A DNA stretch of 64,000 bases, taken from the NCBI GenBank assembly GCA_016721945.1, contig JADKHC010000001.1:1-64000 (forward strand). The letters are read 5' to 3'. Positions 55,312-63,163 of the stretch are shown here, one piece after another; within the stretch, counting starts at the first letter, position 1; each line of letters opens with the position of its first letter. Below the pieces are notes generated by a model. It did not search any database. It saw only the letters and a list, made by a program, of their open reading frames with translations, and had not been told where the DNA came from. Source of the DNA: Verrucomicrobiota bacterium. Its GTDB lineage: Bacteria > Verrucomicrobiota > Verrucomicrobiia > Opitutales > Opitutaceae. The translations under genes and the position numbers were made by a program.

Positions 55312-57029
55312 CGGCTGGTTTGTATCGGCTCCGAGGTTTGAGCGGTTGCCGAAATGATTTCAATCCGTAAAGGTGGCATCGGCAAAGTTGACTCCATGAG
55401 AAGGCGACGGCGTTGCTCAATGGCTCGTTTATGGCCCTGATCTCGCGAACGAAGAGGATCGTAGGGCCGCGTTTCATCCGGCATCATATTTCCTCGTTCA
55501 ATGGATGGGACTTGCGGCTGCCCATAGGTTGGGGGTGGTTGCGAAAACATTGGGTTTGGAGCACGGGGTTGGAAGGGGTAGTTGCCCTGATTTATCTCCT
55601 CAACTGCGAACACCTGCATTTCCTCCACGACATCCCGCTCATTGGTTAGGCGATTGAGCCGCTGTTTAAGTTCATCCGGTATCCCGTTCCAGTACTGCGA
55701 AGGAACCAGCTCTTGCCGGATTCGCATTGTCCTTACCTCAACGTTATCGCGAATCATTGCCAGAAATTTGGACTGATTGATTTGGCGGAACGTTACGACA
55801 GGGAAGGCTTCCGCGACTTTGCGGAGGTCGTCAGAAATTTCAGAGCGGTAAACTCTCAATTCCAGCTTCAACGCTTCAACTGATTTTTGAATCACAGCCA
55901 AGTCGTCACCTTGCATCATACCATATTGAACCATCCATTTCCGGTTGCGGAAATACTCGGCCCGAGGCCCACCAGAAGGGAATTCTAGATTTTCCACCTC
56001 TGCCCACAATCGATTCAAATTGTCCTCCAGATTTAACGCGTCGGACAGCATTTGGTTTTTGCTTATCACCCGGCGGGCAAGCTCCGAACCGTTACCGTAC
56101 CGGCTGACGTAACCCCACGTCGTTTTTTCCTCAGCGTATTTTCCTGCACTGCGAAGGCAGCAAGCACGGATGGACAAACACACATTCAACACCTGTTTGT
56201 TATCCATCGGCTTCATCCAGCCCATCCCGTCGATTTCTTCTTTGGTCATGTTGTCCATAACCAAGTCACTGGACCTATACTCTTCATCTGTGGGGGTGGC
56301 GAATCCTCTATTTTCGGTTGCTTCCACGTTCAAATGATCTCCGGCGTCGCTGTACGTGACGTAAAGATGGTGTTTTCTGGCCGCGATTGCAGCGGGGTAA
56401 CCGAGACGTTGAGCGATAGCCACGTAAAGAAACGGCATGGAAGAACACGTCCCGGTCCGATCTTTGGTGAGAAGTCCGTGCAGGAAGACGTTGCGTGAAT
56501 CCCAGAAAAACGTCTTCCAATCCTGAATGCTCATCGAGCTTGTGGCACCTCTGGCAGCTTGGAGATTTTCCAGATATTCGTCATAATGCACTTTCAAATC
56601 CTCGGCCAATACCGTGCCGAGCATACACATTCGATAGTAGCCAAGCGAGGACTTGAATTCTTCTTTGCGTTCAAGGAATTGGTGGAGATTGCGTTTGGTT
56701 TCGCGTTCGACGTACTTAGCTAGTCGATCCAGTTCGATGATGCACAATTCAACGTCCAGATTTTCAGCCCCTCGCAGACCTTCCGCACACAACAAATTGA
56801 TTCGTGCCACGTCCACCTTGTCCAAACTTTCAGGCGGTAAGGCTAAAAGTTCGGGTAAACTTGTGGGCTGCTTGAACTGAACGTCAGCGGACTTCTCAGT
56901 TTTCTTTTCGGAGCAAGAAGCAGAAAATAAAACCACGATAACCAACCAAATCGAAGTGAGTCGCTTCGATTTGGCCAACAGGGCTGGCCCCCTCAATTTT
57001 ACCAGATGAGCCACCATAAGAGGCCGCAC
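55308..57029 (-). CDS. Transglutaminase-like lipoprotein, first gene of the islet operon
   Basis: 573 residues; the N-terminal hydrophobic stretch ending VVLFSASCSEKK contains a lipobox, so a membrane-anchored lipoprotein is expected (an internal start at MVAHLVKLR is possible). Residues about 185-260 carry a transglutaminase-like/SirB1-type pattern: DRTGTCSSMPFLYVAIAQRL (Cys), ARKHHLYVTYSD (His) and HLNVEATENRGFAT. The C-terminal half is helical with a Pro-rich tail (PFQPRAPNPMFSQPPP). It ends 4 bp inside the start of the papain-like tip gene. Role unknown; may crosslink or process cell-wall or exported proteins. Confidence 0.72.
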   Translation of the reverse strand: MRPLMVAHLVKLRGPALLAKSKRLTSIWLVIVVLFSASCSEKKTEKSADVQFKQPTSLPELLALPPESLDKVDVARINLLCAEGLRGAENLDVELCIIELDRLAKYVERETKRNLHQFLERKEEFKSSLGYYRMCMLGTVLAEDLKVHYDEYLENLQAARGATSSMSIQDWKTFFWDSRNVFLHGLLTKDRTGTCSSMPFLYVAIAQRLGYPAAIAARKHHLYVTYSDAGDHLNVEATENRGFATPTDEEYRSSDLVMDNMTKEEIDGMGWMKPMDNKQVLNVCLSIRACCLRSAGKYAEEKTTWGYVSRYGNGSELARRVISKNQMLSDALNLEDNLNRLWAEVENLEFPSGGPRAEYFRNRKWMVQYGMMQGDDLAVIQKSVEALKLELRVYRSEISDDLRKVAEAFPVVTFRQINQSKFLAMIRDNVEVRTMRIRQELVPSQYWNGIPDELKQRLNRLTNERDVVEEMQVFAVEEINQGNYPFQPRAPNPMFSQPPPTYGQPQVPSIERGNMMPDETRPYDPLRSRDQGHKRAIEQRRRLLMESTLPMPPLRIEIISATAQTSEPIQTSR

Positions 57030-57039
57030 TTATGCCGGT

Positions 57040-57372
57040 TCACTCTCGCAGCGGGCAAGGGTTAAATCTTGGCATAGCGATGCCTGCATGGGTCACGAAA
57101 TCAGCGGAGGAATACTTCCTCTGTGCGTTGCCCCTGTAGGACCACCTGCACCGCCAGGCTGCGTTTATGAGCCCCCCACGATAGCCCCCAGCAATCGGTG
57201 CCGAGGTGAAGGAGTACGCCAGCACAAAGACAGACTTTTTCGCCCGCCCCAGTTCAGCAACGATGGCATCCGTACATCCGCCATTTGGGGAAAAGAAGAC
57301 CTCGACGGATTGCGGGTGGTAGGTTTGGGCGACAGCAGGGACCGCCAGCAGGAGGAAAAGAAGCCATTTCAT
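57040..57372 (-). pseudogene. Phospholipase D-family nuclease, N-terminal remnant
   Basis: Signal peptide MKWLLFLLLAVPAVAQ followed by VEVFFSPNGGCTDAIVAELG and KKSVFVLAYSFTSAPIA, the conserved N-terminus of PLD-type nucleases (Nuc/EndA-like). After that the homologous residues appear in two other frames (VQVVLQGQRTEEVF, then KYSSADFVTHAGIA), and no HKD motif remains before the stop. So the gene is frameshifted and truncated, and the operon at 57029 begins 10 bp later. Confidence 0.75.
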
Positions 57373-57425
57373 GGTGTATTCAACCTTTCACTACTCCGCC
57401 TGCTTAGACTTCCATAAGTTATTAC

Positions 57426-57511
57426 TGGTGGTAGAGATAGGAGTCGAACCTATGAACGCGTGAGCGGAGGGATTTACAGTCCCCATCCTTTGGCCACTTG
57501 GATACTCTACC
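57426..57511 (-). tRNA. tRNA-Tyr (anticodon GUA), complete, inside the islet
   Basis: 86 nt on the minus strand: acceptor GGTAGAG/CTCTACC, D-arm, anticodon loop CTGTAAA with stem GGGGA/TCCCT-like pairing, long class II variable arm, T-arm TAGG/CCTA and encoded CCA. It differs from the split copy in acceptor and stems, so it is not a simple duplicate. It lies 220 bp from the right end of the islet and presumably replaces the tRNA-Tyr destroyed by the insertion. Confidence 0.92.
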
Positions 57512-57730
57512 GAGCAGGAACGGTGAAAAAGCCACGCCACGCCCAGTCAGTCAAGCGACATTTCTGGTGAAGACTTCTTTTTAATTCTTAACCATTCGCG
57601 AGGTACAAAATTAACCGTTAAAAACATACCAGATTTTACCCCAAAAACCGCTGCCACTCACTGCCATTTTTCGCCTGGTATTGCCACTTTTTTACATTTC
57701 TATCTCGTTGATGCTCTAAAATGTTGGTAC
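57512..57730. other. Right arm of the islet with TGCCAC-type motifs
   Basis: AT-rich non-coding sequence between the complete tRNA-Tyr and the right direct repeat. CTGCCAC (57651), CTGCCAT (57661) and TTGCCAC (57681) recur, like CTGCC at 52779 and CTGCCAC at 52790 near the left end. No gene is seen. Confidence 0.5.
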
Positions 57731-57770
57731 ATTTACAGTCCGCCCTCGTTGGCCACTTGAGTAACCTACC
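57731..57770 (-). tRNA. 5' half of the split tRNA-Tyr gene
   Basis: On the minus strand from 57770 to 57731: acceptor GGTAGGT, D-arm CTC/GAG, GGGCG, then the core GACTGTAAAT. The acceptor is the exact complement of ACCTACC in the 3' half at 52695-52750. After the core the sequence leaves the tRNA. The native promoter should lie upstream (above 57770). Confidence 0.85.
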
Positions 57771-57923
57771 AAAAAGGAACGCGCAAATTCGCGAGTCGCG
57801 GCGGTGAGATCAAGGCTTTTTTCTAAGGAGCCTCTTAAATTTCACATTTCCCGTCGTATTAGGTGCATCCAAAGGCCCGTGCGAACCTGCACGCGGCTTG
57901 CCAAATGTATCCGTATCCGCACG

Positions 57924-59375
57924 ATGCAGGCACTCGGCATGGATTTCCTGCACTATCTTGTAGACCATCCGGTCCTCCCTCACTTTCTGACCATTGGAGG
58001 CTTTCTGCTGGCGTTATTTTTGGTGGCGCGCCTGCTCGCGGAAAAACGCCAGCCCGGTAACACCTTTGCCTGGTTGTTGGTCATATTGCTCATCCCCTAC
58101 GTCGGTGTGCCGCTTTATCTGCTTTTTGGCGGCCGTAAGATCAAGCGCCTCATCGCCCAAAAGACCCGCATCGCCCCTGCGCTCGACGGCAGTGTACCGC
58201 CTTTCGATCTCGCGGGACAACTCCTGCCTACGGTCCAGACGATCAACGCCAGCGGAGCCTTCCCGCCCACCAGCGGCAACAGCGTGCGCTTATTGCCCAC
58301 CGGCGAGGAGATGTACACCACGCTCGCCCACCAAATCCGCGAGGCCAAACACTCGATCCACATCACAACATTCATCCTCGGCCGCGACGAAGTGGGGAAA
58401 AAAATCATCCGCCTGCTCGCCGCCCGCGCCCGTGAAGGGGTGAAAGTGCGACTGCTGCTCGATGCTGTTGGTTCGGTTTTTACCAGCCGTCGTTTCGTGC
58501 AACCGCTCCGCGACGCCGGCGGCGAAGTTGCCAGCTTCCTGCCCGTTATCCCGCTTTCATTCCGCAGCACCGCCAACCTCCGCAATCATCGCAAAATCGC
58601 CATCTTCGACCAACACACCGCGATCATCGGAGGTCACAATCTCGCCCGCGAATACATTGGCCCGACTCCGTGGCGGAAACGCTGGCGGGATTTCGGCGCG
58701 ATCATCAGCGGCCCATCCGCGGCATTGCTCAACGAAGTCTTTCTCGCCGACTGGGCCTTCGCGAGCAGACGCTCGCTCGATGAACTGCACACAGAAGCCT
58801 TACCCGAAGCGCGGCGCGTCGAAGGAACCAGTTCGTTGCAGGTCGTCGTGAGCGGCCCCGACGTCACCGGCGATCCGCTCTACGAAGGTATCATTTCAAT
58901 GGTTCAGGAAGCGCACGCCAGCATCTGGATCATCACGCCGTATTTTATTCCCGATGAGGTTTTATTCCGGTCGCTCATGGTTAAAGCCCGCGCTGGCGTC
59001 GAAGTCATGCTGATCTTGCCCGCCCGCTCGAACCATCCGATCACCGACTACGCCCGCCGTCACTATGTGCGCGAACTGCGCAAAGCCGGCGTCAACGTGA
59101 TGCTCTTCGGACCTGGCATGATGCACTGCAAGGCAATCATCGTCGACGAACGCATGGGCATGATGGGGTCAGCCAACTTCGATCTGCGCAGCCTTTTCGT
59201 GAATTTCGAGATCGGCGTGCTGCTCTATTCCGCCCCCGACGTCGCGGCGATGAAAGTCTGGGCCCGCGATTTGCTAACCTCGTGTCAAGAGCCAAAAAAG
59301 GAACGTCGCAAACGCTTCCGCATCGTAGGAAACGTGCTCGAAGATCTCTGTCGCCTGCTCGCACCGCTGCTGTAA
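57924..59375 (+). CDS. cls: Cardiolipin synthase (phospholipase D superfamily)
   Basis: The ATG at 57924 is chosen for a short N-terminus before two membrane helices (LTIGGFLLALFLVARLL; AWLLVILLIPYVGVPLYLLFG). The two HKD motifs are NHRKIAIFDQHTAIIGG and HCKAIIVDERMGMMGSANFD. 483 residues, normal. It condenses two phosphatidylglycerols into cardiolipin. Its last 28 bp were copied into the tandem duplication that follows. Confidence 0.93.
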   Translation: MQALGMDFLHYLVDHPVLPHFLTIGGFLLALFLVARLLAEKRQPGNTFAWLLVILLIPYVGVPLYLLFGGRKIKRLIAQKTRIAPALDGSVPPFDLAGQLLPTVQTINASGAFPPTSGNSVRLLPTGEEMYTTLAHQIREAKHSIHITTFILGRDEVGKKIIRLLAARAREGVKVRLLLDAVGSVFTSRRFVQPLRDAGGEVASFLPVIPLSFRSTANLRNHRKIAIFDQHTAIIGGHNLAREYIGPTPWRKRWRDFGAIISGPSAALLNEVFLADWAFASRRSLDELHTEALPEARRVEGTSSLQVVVSGPDVTGDPLYEGIISMVQEAHASIWIITPYFIPDEVLFRSLMVKARAGVEVMLILPARSNHPITDYARRHYVRELRKAGVNVMLFGPGMMHCKAIIVDERMGMMGSANFDLRSLFVNFEIGVLLYSAPDVAAMKVWARDLLTSCQEPKKERRKRFRIVGNVLEDLCRLLAPLL

Positions 59376-59438
59376 GCGGTAAAAACACAAGAGAAGAAGA
59401 CCCGTCTCTCCGGACAGGCTGATTCTATAAGCAAAGGC

Positions 59439-60427
59439 TCACCCGAAGGCGTTTTTCCTGAGTCCGCGAAGGGCGGTGAGGCCGCCCCAGTCGGTGATGG
59501 GGCGAGAGGCCGCGCGGCGGTACGCTCGCGAGCGCCGTGGCGTTCACGATACGCGGCGAGGTGCGTCTCGACGAAAGCTTGCGAGCCCAACACGGCACCA
59601 TCGGTAAAGTAGCGTACGCGGCAGCGCAGTACGGTAGCGAGCGGGAGGCGGCCTTTTTGTTTTAGGACTTTCTCGAAGGCGGCGGGGGCGATGGCTTGGG
59701 CGTGTTGCTTGGTTGTCGTGCCAGTGCCGAAGAGGGCTTCGCGGTGGGCGGCATGGGCTTCCGCCCAGGTAGTACTGGGGCCGTGGATCGCGCAGAGACC
59801 GGCGCGAGCGGTTTTGTTACCCGAGACGGCTTCGCCGTAGCCGCAGAAGCGGTAGTCTTTGGGATCTTGAACGAGTCCGGCACGGACGCAGTTGAGGTCG
59901 ATATAGAGCGCGATGGTTTGGATGGCTCTGGTTTGTGGTTCGATCAGGACGGATTTGAAGCGTTCGGCGAAGAGAGCGCCGTAGCGGTGGTGGGATTTAT
60001 TGAACCAGGTGGCGAAGCGCTGTTTCACCAGTTTCATGAAGGCGGAGACGTCGCCCATGAGGGCGAGTTGGCGAGCGCGCCAGATTTCGGCTTCGGGGCC
60101 GCCGGTGGCGAGCTGGGCTTTGATGACGTCGAGGCGCTCGGTCTGGTACTTCGTGGGCTTTGGATGGAGCAGTTGGTAGCGGCGAAGGAGTTCGGCGTCG
60201 GGCGGCGCGGTCTTAACCGGGACTTTGAGCAGGACGTGGAAGTGGTTGCTCATGATCGCGTGGGTCAAAATCTGCACGCCGCAGAAGTCGGCCACCGCCC
60301 AGAGCTGCTTGCGCAGAACTTCCTTGGCCACGTCGTCGATCACGCGTTCGCCATTCACCACGCGGGTCATACAGTGGTAAACGGCTTCACCTATTTCAGG
60401 GTGAATTTTGATCCGAGCTAAACGCAT
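59439..60427 (-). CDS. REP-associated tyrosine transposase (RAYT, Y1 family), copy 1, frameshifted
   Basis: Y1/HUH-type transposase: MRLARIKIHPEIGEAVYHCM, HUH motif in AIMSNHFHVLLKVPV, catalytic Tyr region ALYIDLNCVRAGLV. The DNA is almost identical to copy 2 at 60584-61573, but a run of four G at 59499-59502 replaces five, so the frame past ARPLAP goes wrong and would read through to 59285. The coordinates given are for the restored frame. RAYTs mobilise or maintain dispersed REP palindromes; copies of such a palindrome lie at 28869 and 46168. Confidence 0.85.
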
Positions 60428-60583
60428 GGTAGGAATTCAATCAGACAAGATCACTTACGTCTAATCATTTTTGACCTGTCCCTTGTATAAAACTGTCGCC
60501 TGCTCGCACCGCTGCTGTAAGCGGTAAAAACACAAGAGAAGAAGACCCGTCTCTCCGGACAGGCTGATTCTATAAGCAAAGGC

Positions 60584-61573
60584 TCACCCGAAGGCGTTTT
60601 TCCTGAGTCCGCGAAGGGCGGTGAGGCCGCCCCAGTCGGTGATGGGGGCGAGAGGCCGCGCGGCGGTACGCTCGCGAGCGCCGTGGCGTTCACGGTACGC
60701 GGCGAGGTGGGTTTCGACGAACGCTTGCGAGCCCAACACGGCGCCATCGGTAAAGTAGCGTACGCGGCAACGCAGTACGGTAGCGAGCGGGAGCCGGCCT
60801 TTTTGCTTTAGGACTTTCTCGAAGGCAGCGGGGGCAATGGCTTGGGCGTTTTGCTTGGTTGTCGTTCCAGTGCCGAAGAGGGCTTCGCGGTGGGCGGCAT
60901 GGGCGTCGGCCCAGGTAGTACTGGGGCCGTGGATCGCGCAGAGACCGGCGCGAGCGGTTTTGTTACCAGCAACGGCCTCGCCGTAGCCGCAGAAGCGGTA
61001 GTCTTTTGGGTCTTGAACGAGTCCAGCGCGCACACAGTTGAGGTCGATGTAGAGCGCGATGGTTTGGATGGCTCTGGTTTGTGGTTCGATCAGGACGGAT
61101 TTGAAGCGTTCGGCAAAGAGAGCGCCGTAGCGGTGGTGGGATTTGTTGAACCAGGTGGCGAAGCGTTGTTTCACCAGTTTCATGAAGGCGGAGACGTCGC
61201 CCATGAGGGCCAGTTGACGGGCGCGCCAAGTTTCGGCTTCGTAGCCGCCGGTGGCGAGCTGGGCTTTAATGACGTCGAGGCGCTCGGTCTGGTACTTGGT
61301 GGGTTTTGGGTGGAGCAGTTGGTAGCGGCGGAGAAGTTCGGCGTAGGGCGGCGCGGTCTTGACCGGGACTTTGAGCAAGACGTGGAAGTGGTTGCTCATG
61401 ATCGCGTGGGTCAAAATCTGCACGCCGCAGAAGTCGGCCACCGCCCAGAGCTGCTTGCGCAGAACTTCCTTGGCCACGTCGTCGATCACGCGTTCGCCAT
61501 TCACCACGCGGGTCATACAGTGGTACACGGCCTCCCCTGTTTCAGGGTGAATTTTGATCCGGGCTAAGCGCAT
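60584..61573 (-). CDS. REP-associated tyrosine transposase (RAYT, Y1 family), copy 2, intact
   Basis: 329 residues; same motifs as copy 1 with the full C-terminus (ITDWGGLTALRGLRKNAFG). About 96-98% identical to copy 1 by eye, differing mostly at single bases. The single-strand DNA transposase family Y1 uses HUH and Tyr to cut and join hairpin ends; RAYTs act on REP sequences. Complete copy, so possibly active. Confidence 0.9.
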   Translation of the reverse strand: MRLARIKIHPETGEAVYHCMTRVVNGERVIDDVAKEVLRKQLWAVADFCGVQILTHAIMSNHFHVLLKVPVKTAPPYAELLRRYQLLHPKPTKYQTERLDVIKAQLATGGYEAETWRARQLALMGDVSAFMKLVKQRFATWFNKSHHRYGALFAERFKSVLIEPQTRAIQTIALYIDLNCVRAGLVQDPKDYRFCGYGEAVAGNKTARAGLCAIHGPSTTWADAHAAHREALFGTGTTTKQNAQAIAPAAFEKVLKQKGRLPLATVLRCRVRYFTDGAVLGSQAFVETHLAAYRERHGARERTAARPLAPITDWGGLTALRGLRKNAFG

Positions 61574-61639
61574 GGGAGAAATTCAATCAGACAACATATC
61601 TTACGTCTAATTGTTTTTGACCTGTCCCTTGTTGCATTT

Positions 61640-61955
61640 CTGTTTATGATCCAATCTTTGGACACCGTTGGAATGTAGCGTCCAAGGTTTGACGCCAACG
61701 AAGCGGTTGAGCCTGGGCAGACGGGATATTCGGGTGCGGTGGCAGAAAACAAAGGCAACGACAAGGTTTACGAAACACCAGCAGGCCTTCGTTCTCTTTG
61801 TTGCCTTCTGTTTAAAGTGTAGATGCTCGGGGCCGTTGGTATCACTCCATGGATTCTTCGTTTCTTGGTCGCTCAACTGCGGTTTCAAGGACCATCCGAT
61901 TCTCAATAAGACTCGATACCCATCCGAACTTTAGCAAACTACACCAACCCACCGC
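61640..61955. other. Intergenic region, no convincing gene
   Basis: Between the RAYT duplication and the glycosyltransferase. Contains CCATGGATTCTTCGTTTCTTGG, which also occurs near 26094-26115 as CTTGGATTCTTCGTTTCTTGG, so it holds a dispersed repeat. The open frame 61668-61934 shows no protein-like features. Confidence 0.45.
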
Positions 61956-63158
61956 ATGAAACTCCTGCGCGTAATTGCCTCAGTCGATCCTGCCACAGGT
62001 GGCCCTGTCGCCGGTTTGCGCGCGGTCACGCCGGTGCTCGATAAACTCGGGCACGAAACGGAGTTTCTGACAGTCGACGACCCCACCGATGGTTTTTTGC
62101 AGAGCTGGGTCGGGCGCGTGCATGCCCTCGGTCCCGTGAAAAACCGCTATGCGTACTCGCCGCGTCTTCGTTCCTGGCTGGATAAAAATCTCAACCGCTA
62201 CGACGCCGTCGTTGTTCATGGGTTGTGGCAGGACCTCGGTCGCACCGTCCACACAGCCTGCCAACGCTCCAGCACCCCGCCCTATTTTGTTTTTCCGCAC
62301 GGCATGCTCGATCCGGGTTTGCGGAGAACGTATCCATTCCGCCATGTCAAAAAATGGCTCTACTGGCAACTGGTCGAACGCCGCGTGTTGCGAGATGCCC
62401 GCGCTGTTCTCTTCACTTGTGAAGAAGAGCGGCGGCTCGCCCGCTTGGGTTTCTCCCGCTACGAATGCGCCGAGGAAGTCATCACCTACGGCGCGGCTGT
62501 GCCCGACAATGGCGGCGGCGGTTTTGCCCAGGCCTGGCAAGCGCACTGCCCTTCCGCGACAGGACGCCGCTTCTGGTTATTTCTGGGGCGCGTGCATTCG
62601 AAGAAAGGTGTCGACCTCCTGCTTAGTGCCTATGCTAAGGTTCGGCATGCAACGCCGGAAAATGGTCTTCAAAACTTTCCCGATCTGGTAATCGCCGGCC
62701 CCTGCCTCGATGAAAGCTATCTCGCGGCATTGAAAAAAATCGCCGACACCGAAGCGATCACGCCTTTCGTGCATTGGGCAGGGATGCTGACAGGCGATGC
62801 CAAATGGGGCGCCTTCCAGTCCGCCGAGGCCTTCATCCTCCCCTCGCATCAGGAAAATTTTGGCATAGCCGTCATCGAAGCACTGGCTTGCGGCCGACCC
62901 GTTTTGATCAGCGACCGTGTCAACATCTGGCGTGAACTGGCCGAGGACGGCGCCGCATTCGTCGAACAGGATAACGACGCCGGCGTGATGCGTCTGCTCC
63001 AACGTTGGTTGTCGCTTCCGCCGAGCGAACGCCATTCGATGGCCGCCGCGGCCGTGCAATCGTTTAAGAAACGTTTCGAAATTTCCCACGCCGCCGAGAC
63101 TTTTGCTGCGCAACTCTCCAGCCTCATCGCCAATAAACGAACTACTCGGCAGCCCTAA
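61956..63158 (+). CDS. Glycosyltransferase family 4 (GT-B)
   Basis: 400 residues: N-terminal domain start LLRVIASVDPATGGPVAGLR, the donor-binding domain with LFLGRVHSKKGVDLLLSAYA, and the GT4 motif SAEAFILPSHQENFGIAVIEALACGRPVLIS (E-x7-E type). Adds a sugar to a surface polysaccharide or lipid. Followed 5 bp later by a second glycosyltransferase on the same strand, so it is the start of a polysaccharide gene group running off the window. Confidence 0.88.
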   Translation: MKLLRVIASVDPATGGPVAGLRAVTPVLDKLGHETEFLTVDDPTDGFLQSWVGRVHALGPVKNRYAYSPRLRSWLDKNLNRYDAVVVHGLWQDLGRTVHTACQRSSTPPYFVFPHGMLDPGLRRTYPFRHVKKWLYWQLVERRVLRDARAVLFTCEEERRLARLGFSRYECAEEVITYGAAVPDNGGGGFAQAWQAHCPSATGRRFWLFLGRVHSKKGVDLLLSAYAKVRHATPENGLQNFPDLVIAGPCLDESYLAALKKIADTEAITPFVHWAGMLTGDAKWGAFQSAEAFILPSHQENFGIAVIEALACGRPVLISDRVNIWRELAEDGAAFVEQDNDAGVMRLLQRWLSLPPSERHSMAAAAVQSFKKRFEISHAAETFAAQLSSLIANKRTTRQP

Positions 63159-63163
63159 ACGAC

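Larger units (their letters stand above)
52741..57740. mobile_element. 4,990-bp integrase-less islet inserted in the anticodon loop of tRNA-Tyr
   Basis: Bounded by direct repeats ATTTACAGTC at 52741-52750 and 57731-57740, both in the tRNA-Tyr anticodon loop; deleting one repeat and everything between rejoins a perfect 86-nt tRNA-Tyr. Contents: two secreted 'RHS-tip' proteins with exported neighbours, a transglutaminase-like lipoprotein, a phospholipase D nuclease pseudogene, and a complete second tRNA-Tyr. TGCCAC-type motifs at both ends (52778-52796; 57651-57687) look like integrase arm sites. I find no integrase, resolvase or transposase gene inside, so any mobility must be provided in trans or has been lost. 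Confidence 0.85.
59348..61638. repeat. Tandem direct duplication of about 1,145 bp carrying two RAYT genes and the 3' end of cls
   Basis: Unit 1 begins CTGTCGCCTGCTCGCACCGC at 59348 inside cls, and unit 2 begins with the same sequence at 60493, so the cls tail was duplicated with the transposase. Both units end near TTTTTGACCTGTCCCTTGT. The offset of the two RAYT starts is 1,146 bp. Confidence 0.85.

Noticed and set aside
52741..57740. A group I or group II intron in tRNA-Tyr
   Set aside because: The insert carries a 10-bp direct repeat at both ends, several complete protein genes and no intron-encoded reverse transcriptase or homing endonuclease. This fits site-specific integration, not an intron.
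59348..61638. Composite IS element with transposase flanks
   Set aside because: The two copies are a tandem direct duplication that includes the cls tail, and the enzyme is RAYT-type, which does not form IS-like elements with terminal inverted repeats.
61668..61934. An 88-residue ORF between the RAYT copies and the glycosyltransferase
   Set aside because: It has no protein-like composition, and part of its sequence is a dispersed non-coding repeat also present near 26100.
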